From an uncultured Hippea sp. (GTDB lineage: Bacteria; Campylobacterota_A; Desulfurellia; JAADFJ01): a stretch of 30,113 bases of DNA. Of this stretch, positions 1 through 8,074 are shown piece by piece. Numbering within the stretch: position 1 is the stretch's first letter; every line of letters starts with the position of its first letter. The notes beneath the pieces were generated by a model. It made no database searches, was not told the DNA's origin, and was given only the letters and a program-made list of their open reading frames with translations. The position numbers and the translations under genes are program-made. The stretch is from assembly GCA_913009315.1 (NCBI GenBank), contig CAJVZA010000017.1:1-30113 (forward strand). The letters are read 5' to 3'.

Positions 1-1
1 C

Positions 2-142
2 AGGATTATTTCACAAGGCTCAAGAAACCATCTTGCCAATGAATGGATAAAAGGAGAAGCTGTAGAGCAAATATTCAAGCTGGATAGCTTTACCGAAGAT
101 ACATTGTATGCTAATCTTGATTGGTTATTCCCCCTTCCGTAA
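2..142 (+). pseudogene. IS1634-like transposase fragment (5' part, truncated)
   Basis: An open frame enters from the left window edge and stops at a TAA at 140-142. It reads RIISQGSRNHLANEW and then a segment ending ANLDWLF, which resembles the N-terminal third of IS1634/IS4-group transposases (typically RIISQGSR, a 'FDEDDLYAALDWL'-like segment). The catalytic DDE core is absent, so this is a remnant, not an active element. The part upstream of the window is unseen. Recognition is from remembered family sequence, not a search. Confidence 0.6.
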
Positions 143-415
143 ATGATGAGATTTATTATCTCCATTTCGGAAGGAAATATTATCGGAAGGGTGGCTCAAT
201 TTATTGTGCCTTATACAAATATTTCTGATAAAGATGGGTTAAGAACAAAAAGAACAAAGGGAAGCGGATCAAGGATTGCTGCTCTTACAATGACTTTCAA
301 ACTTGCATTGGAGGCTCAGAAAACATGGAAAAGACTTTAAGGCTACAGATTCATTCCTCTTGCATTGGAAGGAAAGATATTTATTGATGGAGAGTTAAAA
401 GAAGATGCTGCATAA
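143..415 (+). pseudogene. IS256-like transposase C-terminal fragment with internal stop
   Basis: Directly after the first relic, the same frame encodes a segment containing TKRTKGSGSRIAALTMTFK, followed by an alpha-helical tail with LEAQKTWKRL. This resembles the C-terminus of IS256/Mutator-type transposases. A TAA at 338-340 interrupts it, but the frame continues with GYRFIPLALEGKIFIDGE up to a second TAA at 413-415, which is also family-like. The stop at 338-340 therefore looks like a disabling mutation. No DDE residues are present and the exact left boundary is uncertain. Confidence 0.5.
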
Positions 416-508
416 CATGCATAGTATCTTACCGGAAGATATGCTTTGTCGTACACAAGATTTGACAATATCTCTATGTTATTGTGTAGTGGTCTCATAA
501 TGCTGCGT

Positions 509-997
509 TTACGAGGTATCGGAGTTTTTTTCAATAAGCTCGAATACTTTCAGCCATTCATCATCTAAAGAATGATCAAGTGAGCTATCTGCCATTGGAA
601 ATAGCATTTCTTCTTCCATTTTTATATGCTGGCGAAGCAAACCTGTAAAGTTTCTTGCTTCACTTGTAAAAATATTGCTGTCAGTTTCAAAATCTTTATA
701 CGCCGACTGCATTCTTTTATTAGATTCTCTCAGCACTTGATGTTCATTGAGCATGACAACAACAGGACCGGAGGGTTTGCCGCCTCCGCCTATATACATT
801 GAGAGTTCGGGGAAAACCGTTTGTTCTTCTTTGTCAAAATGGAGCCAAAATTTCGAGTTAAAAAAACGAAGAATATTCTCGATGTTTCTCCGGTCGGTAG
901 CTTTGCCGTCTTCAATTTTTTCTATGGTTTGATAAAAGGTTTCAAGTATTTCCAACACTTCATTATGATCTTTCGATAAACTGTTCAGGCTTTTCAA
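509..997 (-). CDS. hemerythrin-like (HHE domain) protein
   Basis: A 162-residue protein that fits a single hemerythrin/HHE cation-binding four-helix bundle. The expected di-iron ligands are visible: H11 (KDHNEV), H53 and E57 (FWLHFDKEE), H86 (NEHQ), H124 and E128 (RQHIKMEEEMLFP). Such proteins bind O2 or NO or take part in iron and redox sensing; the exact role cannot be read here. The start is TTG at 997, preceded by GGAGG six bases upstream, which is a good ribosome site. It follows pyrB by about 70 bases on the same strand, so it may be the last gene of that operon or have its own promoter. There is no signal peptide, so it is cytoplasmic. Confidence 0.85.
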   Translation of the reverse strand: MKSLNSLSKDHNEVLEILETFYQTIEKIEDGKATDRRNIENILRFFNSKFWLHFDKEEQTVFPELSMYIGGGGKPSGPVVVMLNEHQVLRESNKRMQSAYKDFETDSNIFTSEARNFTGLLRQHIKMEEEMLFPMADSSLDHSLDDEWLKVFELIEKNSDTS

Positions 998-1068
998 AGT
1001 AACCTCCAGCTGCTAAGTAGGATGATGTTGAATATAGGTTTTTGGGAATAGATTTCAATCCACAGGAG

Positions 1069-1980
1069 TTATTTCTCTTTGCGACCGCCCGATATTATCC
1101 ACCAGAATATGGCCATACGAACAAAAACACCGTTTTCAACCTGATTGAATATTTCGATATTATCTAATTTCAGTATGTCAGACGACAATTCAACTCCTCT
1201 GTTGAATGGACCCGGGTGCATAATAATTGTTTTTCTCTCTATCAATTTTTGATTAATTCCAAAATGTTTGTGATATTCATTAAGCGAAGAGATGTTGCCT
1301 CCGCTGTTTCTTTCAAGCTGAATTCTAAGAAGTATTATAACATCTTTTTCACTCATCGCCTCTTTCATGCTGTCTGCTATTTTTACATTAGGCATATATG
1401 AACGCTCGGGAAGCATTGTGGCCGGTCCAAACAGCGTTACATTGCATCCCATTTTTGTCAGCAGTTCGCTGTCCGATTTCGCTACTCTGCTTGATAATAT
1501 ATCCCCGATAATAGACACATTAAGACCTTTAGCAGTGCCTTTTTTTTCCAATATGGTAAAAAGATCGAGCAATGCCTGAGATGGGTGAGCATGAGTTCCG
1601 TCTCCGGCATTTACAATCGGGATATCTGTAATATCCAACAATCGGCAGCAGATACCGGAATCCTGGTGTCTTATAACAAATGCAGACGGATGCATCTTCG
1701 ATAGATTCAAAATAGTATCTTCAAGCGTTTCTCCTTTTGTTATGCTTGAAAAACTGCCGTATATATTTATCGGTATCATACCAAGACGCTTTATCGCCAT
1801 TTCAAAAGAACATCTTGTGCGTGTTGACGGTTCTAAAAACAGCATAAAAACGGTTTTACCGGAAAGTTCAGGCCGAAGTCGCCCATTTATGAAGTCGTTC
1901 TTGTAATTTGCAGCCTTTTTCATAATTCTTTTTATTGTATCTTTTGTTAATGACCGGCAGTCAAGTAGATTATTGCTCAT
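1069..1980 (-). CDS. pyrB: aspartate carbamoyltransferase catalytic subunit
   Basis: Catalyses carbamoyl phosphate + L-aspartate to N-carbamoyl-aspartate, the committed step of pyrimidine synthesis, in the cytoplasm. The 303-residue length is normal. Carbamoyl-phosphate motif S-T-R-T-R at residues 52-56, catalytic loop lysine at K82 (TKGE), R104-H105, HPSQ at 132-135, and the late HPGPFNRGVE motif are all present, followed by QVENGVFVRMA. The ATG lies inside the 3' end of rapZ (11-base overlap), indicating translational coupling. No regulatory subunit (pyrI) or dihydroorotase gene is next to it. The ornithine transcarbamylase alternative is disfavoured by the PyrB-type C-terminal motifs. Confidence 0.95.
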   Translation of the reverse strand: MSNNLLDCRSLTKDTIKRIMKKAANYKNDFINGRLRPELSGKTVFMLFLEPSTRTRCSFEMAIKRLGMIPINIYGSFSSITKGETLEDTILNLSKMHPSAFVIRHQDSGICCRLLDITDIPIVNAGDGTHAHPSQALLDLFTILEKKGTAKGLNVSIIGDILSSRVAKSDSELLTKMGCNVTLFGPATMLPERSYMPNVKIADSMKEAMSEKDVIILLRIQLERNSGGNISSLNEYHKHFGINQKLIERKTIIMHPGPFNRGVELSSDILKLDNIEIFNQVENGVFVRMAIFWWIISGGRKEK

Positions 1981-2827
1981 AATTTTTGTCTATATCCTTA
2001 TGGTATATGTCAACTTCGTATTTCTTGCTTTCCAGGAACTCTTTTATATAGGTTGCAATAAACGGCGATCTGTGTCTTCCTCCCGTGCAGCCGATTGAAA
2101 TAGTTAAATATTTTTTCCCTTCCTGCTTGTATTGCTCAATCAGATAACTGATAAAAGCGGACAGTTTCTGTTTCAGCTGATCGGTAAGCGGAGATCGCTG
2201 CATCCACTGCTGAACGGATTTGTCAAGCCCGCTTTTCTTTCTCAACGATTTTTCAAAGTATGGATTAGGCAGAAACCTTACATCAAATACCAGGTCACTT
2301 TCCGGAGGAATGCTAAACTTATAACCGAATGATATTATTGATATCCGAAACAGAGTATTTTTGTAGCTGAAAAACTGCTTCTTGACCCATCTTTTAAGAT
2401 CGGGCAGATCCATTAAAGACGTATCAAGTGATATATCAGCCTTTTTTTGTATAGGGCTTAGCAGCTCCCGTTCTTCTTTTATTGCGTCCTTTAGATTGAG
2501 GTTTTTAAGTACCGTAAGGGGATGTATTCTTCTTGTTTGTCTGAAACGTGATAAAAGTACATCTGATCTCGTTGTCATAAACAGAATTTTTCCGCTAAAT
2601 TTTCCAATAAGATCATTGAGTCTGTCGCTATCTTCAATAAATGCAAGATCGCGAATGTCGCTTACAACGGCCACAGGAGCATCTCTGTAATCTTTTATGC
2701 TCAGGAAATTTATCATTGAAAACGGTAAATTCTCTATTGTAAAAAAACCCGTATCCTCAAGCAGGCTTATTAAGCTGCTTTTGCCGGATCCCGATAAACC
2801 GGTGATAAGAATAAGTTTATCAGACAT
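1970..2827 (-). CDS. rapZ: RapZ / YvcJ-family nucleotide-binding protein
   Basis: A 285-residue P-loop protein. Walker A is GLSGSGKSS at residues 10-18, a Walker B-like VVSDIRD is at 54-60, and the conserved C-terminal half contains SIGCTGGRHRSPF. In enterobacteria RapZ is an RNA-binding adaptor that controls GlmZ decay and so glucosamine-6-phosphate synthesis; in Bacillus YvcJ binds nucleotides. The precise role here is unknown. It lies downstream of hpf and overlaps pyrB by 11 bases. The hpf-rapZ neighbourhood is common in Proteobacteria (usually with rpoN and ptsN), but here neither rpoN nor ptsN accompanies it. Confidence 0.92.
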   Translation of the reverse strand: MSDKLILITGLSGSGKSSLISLLEDTGFFTIENLPFSMINFLSIKDYRDAPVAVVSDIRDLAFIEDSDRLNDLIGKFSGKILFMTTRSDVLLSRFRQTRRIHPLTVLKNLNLKDAIKEERELLSPIQKKADISLDTSLMDLPDLKRWVKKQFFSYKNTLFRISIISFGYKFSIPPESDLVFDVRFLPNPYFEKSLRKKSGLDKSVQQWMQRSPLTDQLKQKLSAFISYLIEQYKQEGKKYLTISIGCTGGRHRSPFIATYIKEFLESKKYEVDIYHKDIDKNYEQ

Positions 2828-2886
2828 AATATAGCAAAATCATATTTTTACCAATTATCTTATAAATATTTTGCCTGTTAGTATCA

Positions 2887-3387
2887 TTATACCGTCTCTA
2901 TAATACAGATTCTTTCATTTTTATCTTTGTATAGTATTGATGTTTTAAGTGTTTCTGCATTTTCGAATACAACAAATGGTTTATCATCCGAGTCCAGTTT
3001 CATTAAGGCGTCTTCGATATGCATCGGCTTTATTGTATAAGATTTATAAATTAACCTGTTGTCTGCAGCCTTTTTATTCGGTTGCGGGTTTGGAATATTT
3101 TTGCCGCTTGAAAGTTTTTCCTTAAACCTTCTGATTTTTCGTTCAAAAAGATCGTATGCCATATCAACAGAGCTGTAAATATCTTTTGACTCCTTACTTA
3201 TCTTTATGGTTTCCTGTCCTAAACTTGTAACTGCATCAACAATCTGCCTATATTTTTCTACTCTGAAATTTATCTTAATTTCAGATATTCTCGGGCAAAT
3301 CTTTTCGATTTTACCAAACTTTTTTGCGGCATATTGCTTCATTGCCTCTGTAAGTTCAATACCCTTGCTGCTAAAAATTAAATTCAC
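2887..3387 (-). CDS. hpf: ribosome hibernation promoting factor, long form
   Basis: A 166-residue protein with an N-terminal S30AE domain (about 1-100) and a C-terminal dimerisation domain (about 112-166, with KPMHIEDALMKLD and a FVVFENAET segment). The long form binds the 30S decoding site and pairs ribosomes into 100S dimers during stationary phase or stress. The start is GTG at 3387 with a near-perfect AAGGAGG at about 3392-3399 that overlaps the TAA stop of the upstream ubiD-family gene, so translation is probably coupled. The slightly short length (usually 180-190) reflects a short linker. Confidence 0.93.
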   Translation of the reverse strand: MNLIFSSKGIELTEAMKQYAAKKFGKIEKICPRISEIKINFRVEKYRQIVDAVTSLGQETIKISKESKDIYSSVDMAYDLFERKIRRFKEKLSSGKNIPNPQPNKKAADNRLIYKSYTIKPMHIEDALMKLDSDDKPFVVFENAETLKTSILYKDKNERICIIETV

Positions 3388-3397
3388 TTTTGCCTCC

Positions 3398-4831
3398 TTA
3401 TTTCAGGCCTATTTTATACTCTTTCCATCTTTTTTGAACAAGCTTTGCGATCGATTTATCCGGTTTAACTTCAGGAGGTATAAACCTCGAAAGCCCTTCT
3501 TCCGGAAGCTTTTTGGTTGCATCAAGTCCCATTTTTCCTCCATAAAGAGCATTCTCAGATGCATTCTCCAGTGCATCAAGAGGACCTTTCAAAAAGAATG
3601 AATCTCTAACCGGATCGCTATTGTTGCCGATTCTCCATATCACCTCATTTATATTGTGAATATCAACGTCTTCATCCAAAACAACTATCATCTTTGTGAG
3701 AGACAGCATTCCCATTCCCCATAATCCGTATGCTACCTTACGCGCCTGCCCGGGAAATCTTTTTTTTATCGAAACAAATGCAAGATTATGAAATAAGCCG
3801 TATGGCGGAAGATGAAGATCGACAATTTCCGGAATTATCTTTTGCAGCATAGGAAGAAAAAGTCTTTCTGTAGTCAGTCCCAAAAATGCATCCTCCATAA
3901 TTGGTTTTCCTACAACCGTTGCAGGATAAATCGCATCTTTTTTTCTGTATACCGCTTTTATTCGAAATACGGGATATTTGTCTTTCCACGAATAATATCC
4001 TGTGTGATCACCAAAGGGTCCCTCTTCTCTCAGATCATTCAGCGACACCTCGCCTTCTATTACAATTTCAGAGGACGCAGGAACGGCGAGATCGGAGTTT
4101 TCACATTGAACAAGCCTGACAGCCTCATTTCTCAGGAACCCGGCAAAAAGAAATTCACCTGTATCCTCAGGAAGAGGAGCTGTGGCTGTATATGTCAGGA
4201 TAGGATCTCCGCCCAATGCTACCGCAACATCAATTTTGTCTTTGCCCATCTTTTTTGCGATGGCAAAATGCGAGGCTCCGTTTTTATGAATCTGCCAATG
4301 CATGCCGGTTGTTCGATTGTCGTAAATCTGCATTCGATACATTCCGCAATTAAGTTTTCCCGTGATCGGATTTTTTGTTATTACAAGAGGCAGAGTCACA
4401 AAGGCTCCGCCATCCAGCGGCCAGCTTGTAGTAACGGGAATATCTTTGATGTTATCTTTGTGTATCTGTTTAAAATCTGCCCTTGAAACCATTTTCGGAG
4501 TAAAATCTGCTAATTTTTTAAGCTTATATGCCATTCGCATTTTATCAAGCATTCCCGATGGCGGCGAAAAAGAGAGGAGTTCTCTAATTCTTTCCGCTTG
4601 ATGCTCAAGATTTCCGCGCATAATTATACTCATCCTTTCTCTGCTTCCGAACAGATTCATTGCAACCGGAATTTTGTAGCCTGACGGATTTTTGAAGAGC
4701 AGCGCCTTTCCGCCTTTTTTTACTGTTTCAGATGCTATATAAGGGATTTCCTGATTGACAGAAGCCGCGGCGTCTATAACTGCAAGATCATTCTTTTTAT
4801 CTAATATGTCAAGATATTGATGAAGGTCCAT
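3398..4831 (-). CDS. UbiD-family prenylated-FMN decarboxylase
   Basis: A 477-residue UbiD-type (de)carboxylase of the prenyl-FMN family. Conserved parts seen are DGGAFVTLPLVITKNP (140-155), the MYRMQ arginine at about 166, the GMHWQIHKNGASHF segment at 176-189, a glutamate in SSEIVIEGEV, and REEGPFGDHTGYYS at 268-281, which carries the catalytic E-R-E system. These enzymes decarboxylate aromatic or polyprenyl-aromatic acids; in this kind of organism menaquinone synthesis by the futalosine route or ubiquinone-like steps are the usual guess. No ubiX (flavin prenyltransferase) is in the window. It appears to head the minus-strand cluster ubiD-hpf-rapZ-pyrB. Substrate is not assignable, so no symbol is given. 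Confidence 0.9.
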   Translation of the reverse strand: MDLHQYLDILDKKNDLAVIDAAASVNQEIPYIASETVKKGGKALLFKNPSGYKIPVAMNLFGSRERMSIIMRGNLEHQAERIRELLSFSPPSGMLDKMRMAYKLKKLADFTPKMVSRADFKQIHKDNIKDIPVTTSWPLDGGAFVTLPLVITKNPITGKLNCGMYRMQIYDNRTTGMHWQIHKNGASHFAIAKKMGKDKIDVAVALGGDPILTYTATAPLPEDTGEFLFAGFLRNEAVRLVQCENSDLAVPASSEIVIEGEVSLNDLREEGPFGDHTGYYSWKDKYPVFRIKAVYRKKDAIYPATVVGKPIMEDAFLGLTTERLFLPMLQKIIPEIVDLHLPPYGLFHNLAFVSIKKRFPGQARKVAYGLWGMGMLSLTKMIVVLDEDVDIHNINEVIWRIGNNSDPVRDSFFLKGPLDALENASENALYGGKMGLDATKKLPEEGLSRFIPPEVKPDKSIAKLVQKRWKEYKIGLK

Positions 4832-4895
4832 TACTCTTATGATAACCTATTTTTTCTTCTTGACAATGACGATTTCAAATTCAACTTCTTGATAA

Positions 4896-4923
4896 ATGAC
4901 ACATTGAGCAGTAATCTTATAAT
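4896..4923 (+). promoter_or_regulatory. sigma-70-like promoter for tatD
   Basis: ATGACA at 4896-4901, 16-base spacer, and a perfect TATAAT at 4918-4923, predicting a start near 4930. This leaves an unusually long leader of about 200 bases before tatD at 5133. The interval 4832-5132 contains no gene that I can recognise. It holds this promoter, an 18-base palindrome at 4939-4956, and imperfectly self-complementary sequence between about 4960 and 5090. Confidence 0.5.
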
Positions 4924-4938
4924 TGCTTCCTAATTGGT

Positions 4939-4956
4939 AACGCATTATAATGCGTT
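4939..4956. repeat. 18-bp perfect palindrome in the tatD leader
   Basis: AACGCATTATAATGCGTT is a perfect 9+9 inverted repeat beginning about 10 bases after the predicted transcription start. It could be an operator for a dimeric regulator or the first hairpin of a structured leader RNA. No regulator can be named from sequence alone. Confidence 0.5.
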
Positions 4957-5132
4957 GTTTAAGGTACCTCTATTTATATTAGGTCCCGAATTTTGGCAAT
5001 CGGCTATGGTGCGTCTGTAATCTATACCTTACCGGCGGGTTTGAACTTTCAATTTAAATCGTTCATAATCAACAGAGGTGCAGCTTAGTTTAATTGTTCG
5101 AAAAATAAATTAAAGGAGCTGGGTGGATTGCT

Positions 5133-5924
5133 ATGACTATCAAAGTTCATTCTACTATGATTATTGATACACATACACATTTGGATTTAGAAGAATTCGA
5201 TGATACGGATGAGGTAATCATCAGAGCAAGAAGTGCCGGAGTAAACCGGTTCATTCTACCGGGAACAACTGCTGCGAATCTCAGAAAAGCTGTTAAGATT
5301 GCAGAAATACCCGGTATATGGTATCTCGTTGGGATACATCCTGAGGATGCCGATGGTTATAAGGAACATTTTGACTACCTTACTAAGATGGCTGAACATC
5401 CGAAATGTGCCGGAATAGGAGAAATCGGATTGGATTATTATCATTCGGATATTTCCAAATCTGTTCAGAAAGACTGTTTTGAAAAGTTTCTCAAGATCGC
5501 ATCGGATCTGTTTCTGCCGGTTGTTATTCATACAAGGAATGCTGCAGCTGATACTCTGGAAATTTTATCAAACTATAAAGATAGTTTAACGATAATTTTT
5601 CACTGTTTTACAGGTGATAAAAAGATTTTTGAATTTGGAGTTAAAAATGGAAGCTATTTTTCCATAGGCGGTATCGTTACATATCCTAAAGCCGGCAATC
5701 TGCAGAATATGGTATCTGAGATTCCAATAAATCGACTAATTTTTGAAACTGACGCGCCGTACCTTGCGCCTGTTCCGTATAGAGGACGCAGAAACGAGCC
5801 TGCATTTATCGTTGAGACGATCAGATATGTTTCAAAATTGCTCGACATAGACTATAGCTGCCTTGTTGAAATTTCGACAAATAATGCTTTTAACGCTTTT
5901 AAGATTAGTGTCGTTTGTAAATAA
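5133..5924 (+). CDS. tatD: TatD-family metal-dependent deoxyribonuclease
   Basis: A 263-residue TIM-barrel metal hydrolase. Metal ligands are visible: H14 and H16 (DTHTHLD), E97 (GEIGLDYYH), H133 (VIHTRNA), H157 (FHCFTG) and D207 (ETDAPYL). TatD enzymes are Mg-dependent 3'-5' exonucleases implicated in DNA repair and RNA turnover, in the cytoplasm. The chosen ATG follows GGGTGG six bases away; an in-frame ATG eight codons later (MIIDTHTHLD) is where most homologues begin and is a credible alternative start. It is the first gene of the plus-strand cluster and is followed by a separate promoter for the cytochrome gene. Confidence 0.92.
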   Translation: MTIKVHSTMIIDTHTHLDLEEFDDTDEVIIRARSAGVNRFILPGTTAANLRKAVKIAEIPGIWYLVGIHPEDADGYKEHFDYLTKMAEHPKCAGIGEIGLDYYHSDISKSVQKDCFEKFLKIASDLFLPVVIHTRNAAADTLEILSNYKDSLTIIFHCFTGDKKIFEFGVKNGSYFSIGGIVTYPKAGNLQNMVSEIPINRLIFETDAPYLAPVPYRGRRNEPAFIVETIRYVSKLLDIDYSCLVEISTNNAFNAFKISVVCK

Positions 5925-5930
5925 AGCGGG

Positions 5931-5958
5931 TTTACAATAATATACAGTTTGCTATGAT
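5931..5958 (+). promoter_or_regulatory. probable promoter for the dihaem cytochrome gene
   Basis: TTTACA at 5931-5936, a 16-base spacer, and TATGAT at 5953-5958 lie in the gap between tatD and the cytochrome gene. The predicted start is near 5965, about 45 bases before the start codon. Confidence 0.45.
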
Positions 5959-6009
5959 TGACCTGGTCGAATTAGAGAGCAAAAATAGACAATGCTTAGG
6001 AGGCGTTTT

Positions 6010-6966
6010 ATGGGAAAAGTAAGATTGAGTTTGATTGGAATAACCGGAGCAATATTAAGTTGTTCTTTTGCCGTAGGTTCATTAGCGGTAACCTATCCAA
6101 AGGTTCCAAATCCGCCTGCAAAATACCCATCCGGCGAGCTTGGAAAGATGGTAAAACTTGGTGAAAATATTATAATGCACACCAACACAAACCCACTGAC
6201 AAAAAATTTGGTCGGCAACAAACTAACCTGCACAAGCTGCCATATAAACGGCGGTAAAACCAAGGCGCTGGGAACATTTATCGGAACCGCATTATCTTTC
6301 CCTGCATATTCAAAACGGGAGAAGACCGTTCAAACGCTTCAGGATCGTATAAACAATTGTTTTATGAGAAGCATGGATGGAAAACGACCCATCATCGATA
6401 CGAAGGCTTCTATTGCAATGGCTGCTTATGTAACATGGCTTTCAGAAGGATTGCCGATAAAGATGAATCCTAAAAAGCCTGTCAATCCATACTATACAAA
6501 CTTATGGCCTAATAAAAAACTTAATCCTATTATAAAATCTGCGACTCATAGAAACTATGTACTGGGTAAGGGAATCTATGAAAGCAGATGCTCATCATGC
6601 CATGGTGCAGACGGGCAGGGAATCGGTAATTTTCCTCCTTTGTGGGGCAAAAATTCATATAATACCGGTGCCGGAATGAGCAAGATAGGTAAGATGGCAA
6701 GCTGGGTGCTTTACAATATGCCGCTTGGCAACCCCAACTTAAGCGAAAAAGATGCCGTTGATGTTTCTATCTACGTTGACGCTCAGCCACATTCGGATTT
6801 TGACCTGACTAAACATCTTTTTCCGAGATCTGAGATGGGGTACTATAACTCTAAAGTATTGCATGAAAGGCATAATGTCAGAAGTAACTTTGCAAAACCG
6901 TGGGGGCTTGACATAGATGCAATAAGAGGAGATCATAAGATAAAGGGTGCTTCTATTAATCCATGA
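6010..6966 (+). CDS. dihaem cytochrome c, TsdA-like (thiosulfate dehydrogenase family)
   Basis: I place the start at the ATG at 6010, because TAGGAGG at 5997-6003 sits six bases before it; an upstream ATG at 5992 lies before that ribosome site. The 318-residue product has an N-terminal signal segment (to about residue 27), so it is exported to the periplasm. Haem 1 site CTSCH at 74-78, haem 2 site CSSCH at 194-198, with YNMP (M237) as probable distal ligand for haem 2. The RINNC motif before FMRSMDGK carries C117, which matches the position of the distal cysteine ligand known for haem 1 in TsdA. TsdA oxidises two thiosulfates to tetrathionate or runs in reverse. Close relatives with other substrates exist, so the substrate is inference. 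Confidence 0.78.
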   Translation: MGKVRLSLIGITGAILSCSFAVGSLAVTYPKVPNPPAKYPSGELGKMVKLGENIIMHTNTNPLTKNLVGNKLTCTSCHINGGKTKALGTFIGTALSFPAYSKREKTVQTLQDRINNCFMRSMDGKRPIIDTKASIAMAAYVTWLSEGLPIKMNPKKPVNPYYTNLWPNKKLNPIIKSATHRNYVLGKGIYESRCSSCHGADGQGIGNFPPLWGKNSYNTGAGMSKIGKMASWVLYNMPLGNPNLSEKDAVDVSIYVDAQPHSDFDLTKHLFPRSEMGYYNSKVLHERHNVRSNFAKPWGLDIDAIRGDHKIKGASINP

Positions 6967-7034
6967 ACAATCGCTTTGAATTTCAATTTGAAACACTTAA
7001 AATTAATAGAGACACTCTGAAATAACAGATCATT

Positions 7035-7565
7035 ATGAATGTGATAGGCGGATCGTTAAAAGGAAAAAAACTAATCGCTGCAAAGTGGAAATGGCTTCGC
7101 CCAACCCGACAGATTGTAAAGAAGTCCCTTTTTGATACACTTGGAGTAATTAGCGGACTGAAATTTCTGGACCTTTATGCAGGAACGGGCTCTATAGGCA
7201 TTGAAGCGGCAAGCAGAGGAGCAGTTGTTACAATGGTTGATTACAGGAGAGAAGCTGTTAAAATAATTGCAGAAAACAGGGATAGGTGTAATCTATCCGG
7301 CTGCGTTAAGATAGAGCACGAGACTGCAGAGCAGTTTTTGGCAGCCGGCAGAGAGAAGTATGATATTATATTTATAGATCCGCCCTATGACATGCCTGCT
7401 GAAAAGATTGACTGTATTATAAGAGATACGAGACAGAGCATAACAGATATTGAAAGCGGCATAGTTGTTTTAGAGTATAAAGAGGTTTTTAAAACTAATT
7501 TTGCAAAAAATTTGAAGGTGAGGTTGCATGGTATGACAGTATTAAACTATTTTTCCTTTAGCTGA
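7035..7565 (+). CDS. rsmD: 16S rRNA (guanine-966-N2)-methyltransferase
   Basis: A 176-residue SAM-dependent methyltransferase. The RsmD-specific N-terminal segment (IGGSLKGKKL, then LRPTRQIVKKSLFDTLG) precedes motif I LDLYAGTGSIGIEAASRG (45-62) and the catalytic DPPY at 115-118. It methylates G966 of 16S rRNA during 30S assembly. It sits eight bases before coaD, a classic bacterial pairing, so the two are almost certainly co-transcribed with the downstream aminotransferase. Confidence 0.94.
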   Translation: MNVIGGSLKGKKLIAAKWKWLRPTRQIVKKSLFDTLGVISGLKFLDLYAGTGSIGIEAASRGAVVTMVDYRREAVKIIAENRDRCNLSGCVKIEHETAEQFLAAGREKYDIIFIDPPYDMPAEKIDCIIRDTRQSITDIESGIVVLEYKEVFKTNFAKNLKVRLHGMTVLNYFSFS

Positions 7566-7573
7566 CAGCTGAT

Positions 7574-8074
7574 ATGGTCGCAATATATCCCGGAACGTTT
7601 GATCCGATAACAAAAGGGCATATAAATATCATAAAGCGCAGTCTTAACGTTTTTAATGAACTGATTGTAGCAGTAGCAAAAAATTCCCAAAAGGAGCCGC
7701 TCTTTTCAGCCGAGGAACGTTTAATGATGGCAACCGAAAGTCTAAAAGAAGAAGGTCTTAAAGAAGTTAAGATTGAGTTGTTCGACGGGCTGCTTGTTGA
7801 TTTTGTCAAAAGGCATAATTCCAAAATTGTGATACGGGGATTGAGAGCGGTTAGTGATTTTGAGTTTGAACTGCAAATGGCGTTTATGAATAGGGAGCTT
7901 GATAATTCTATCGAGATGATGTTTCTGATGCCCTCTATCAAGTACTCGTTTTTGAGCTCAAGCATTGTAAAGAATGTTTTTTTGAATGATGGGTGTATAA
8001 AGAACATGGTGTCAAAAATTGTTGCAGAATCTATGAGAGAAAAATTAAAGATAATAAAAGGAGAAAGAAAATGA
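7574..8074 (+). CDS. coaD: phosphopantetheine adenylyltransferase
   Basis: Catalyses ATP + 4'-phosphopantetheine to dephospho-CoA + PPi, the fourth step of coenzyme A synthesis. The 166-residue length is typical. The nucleotidyltransferase signature GTFDPITKGH at 7-16 contains the (T/H)xGH motif, and the C-terminal Y-SFLSSSIVK segment matches the ISSS(x)VR motif of the family. The stop codon overlaps the ATG of the next gene (ATGA), which indicates translational coupling. Confidence 0.95.
   Translation: MVAIYPGTFDPITKGHINIIKRSLNVFNELIVAVAKNSQKEPLFSAEERLMMATESLKEEGLKEVKIELFDGLLVDFVKRHNSKIVIRGLRAVSDFEFELQMAFMNRELDNSIEMMFLMPSIKYSFLSSSIVKNVFLNDGCIKNMVSKIVAESMREKLKIIKGERK

Noticed and set aside
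3812-4486. A 224-codon plus-strand open frame
   Set aside because: It lies antisense to the well-supported UbiD-family gene and encodes a low-complexity, unrecognisable product.
7993-8070. A longer aminotransferase starting within coaD
   Set aside because: The ATG at 8071 has AAAGGAG at proper spacing and gives the family-typical N-terminus.
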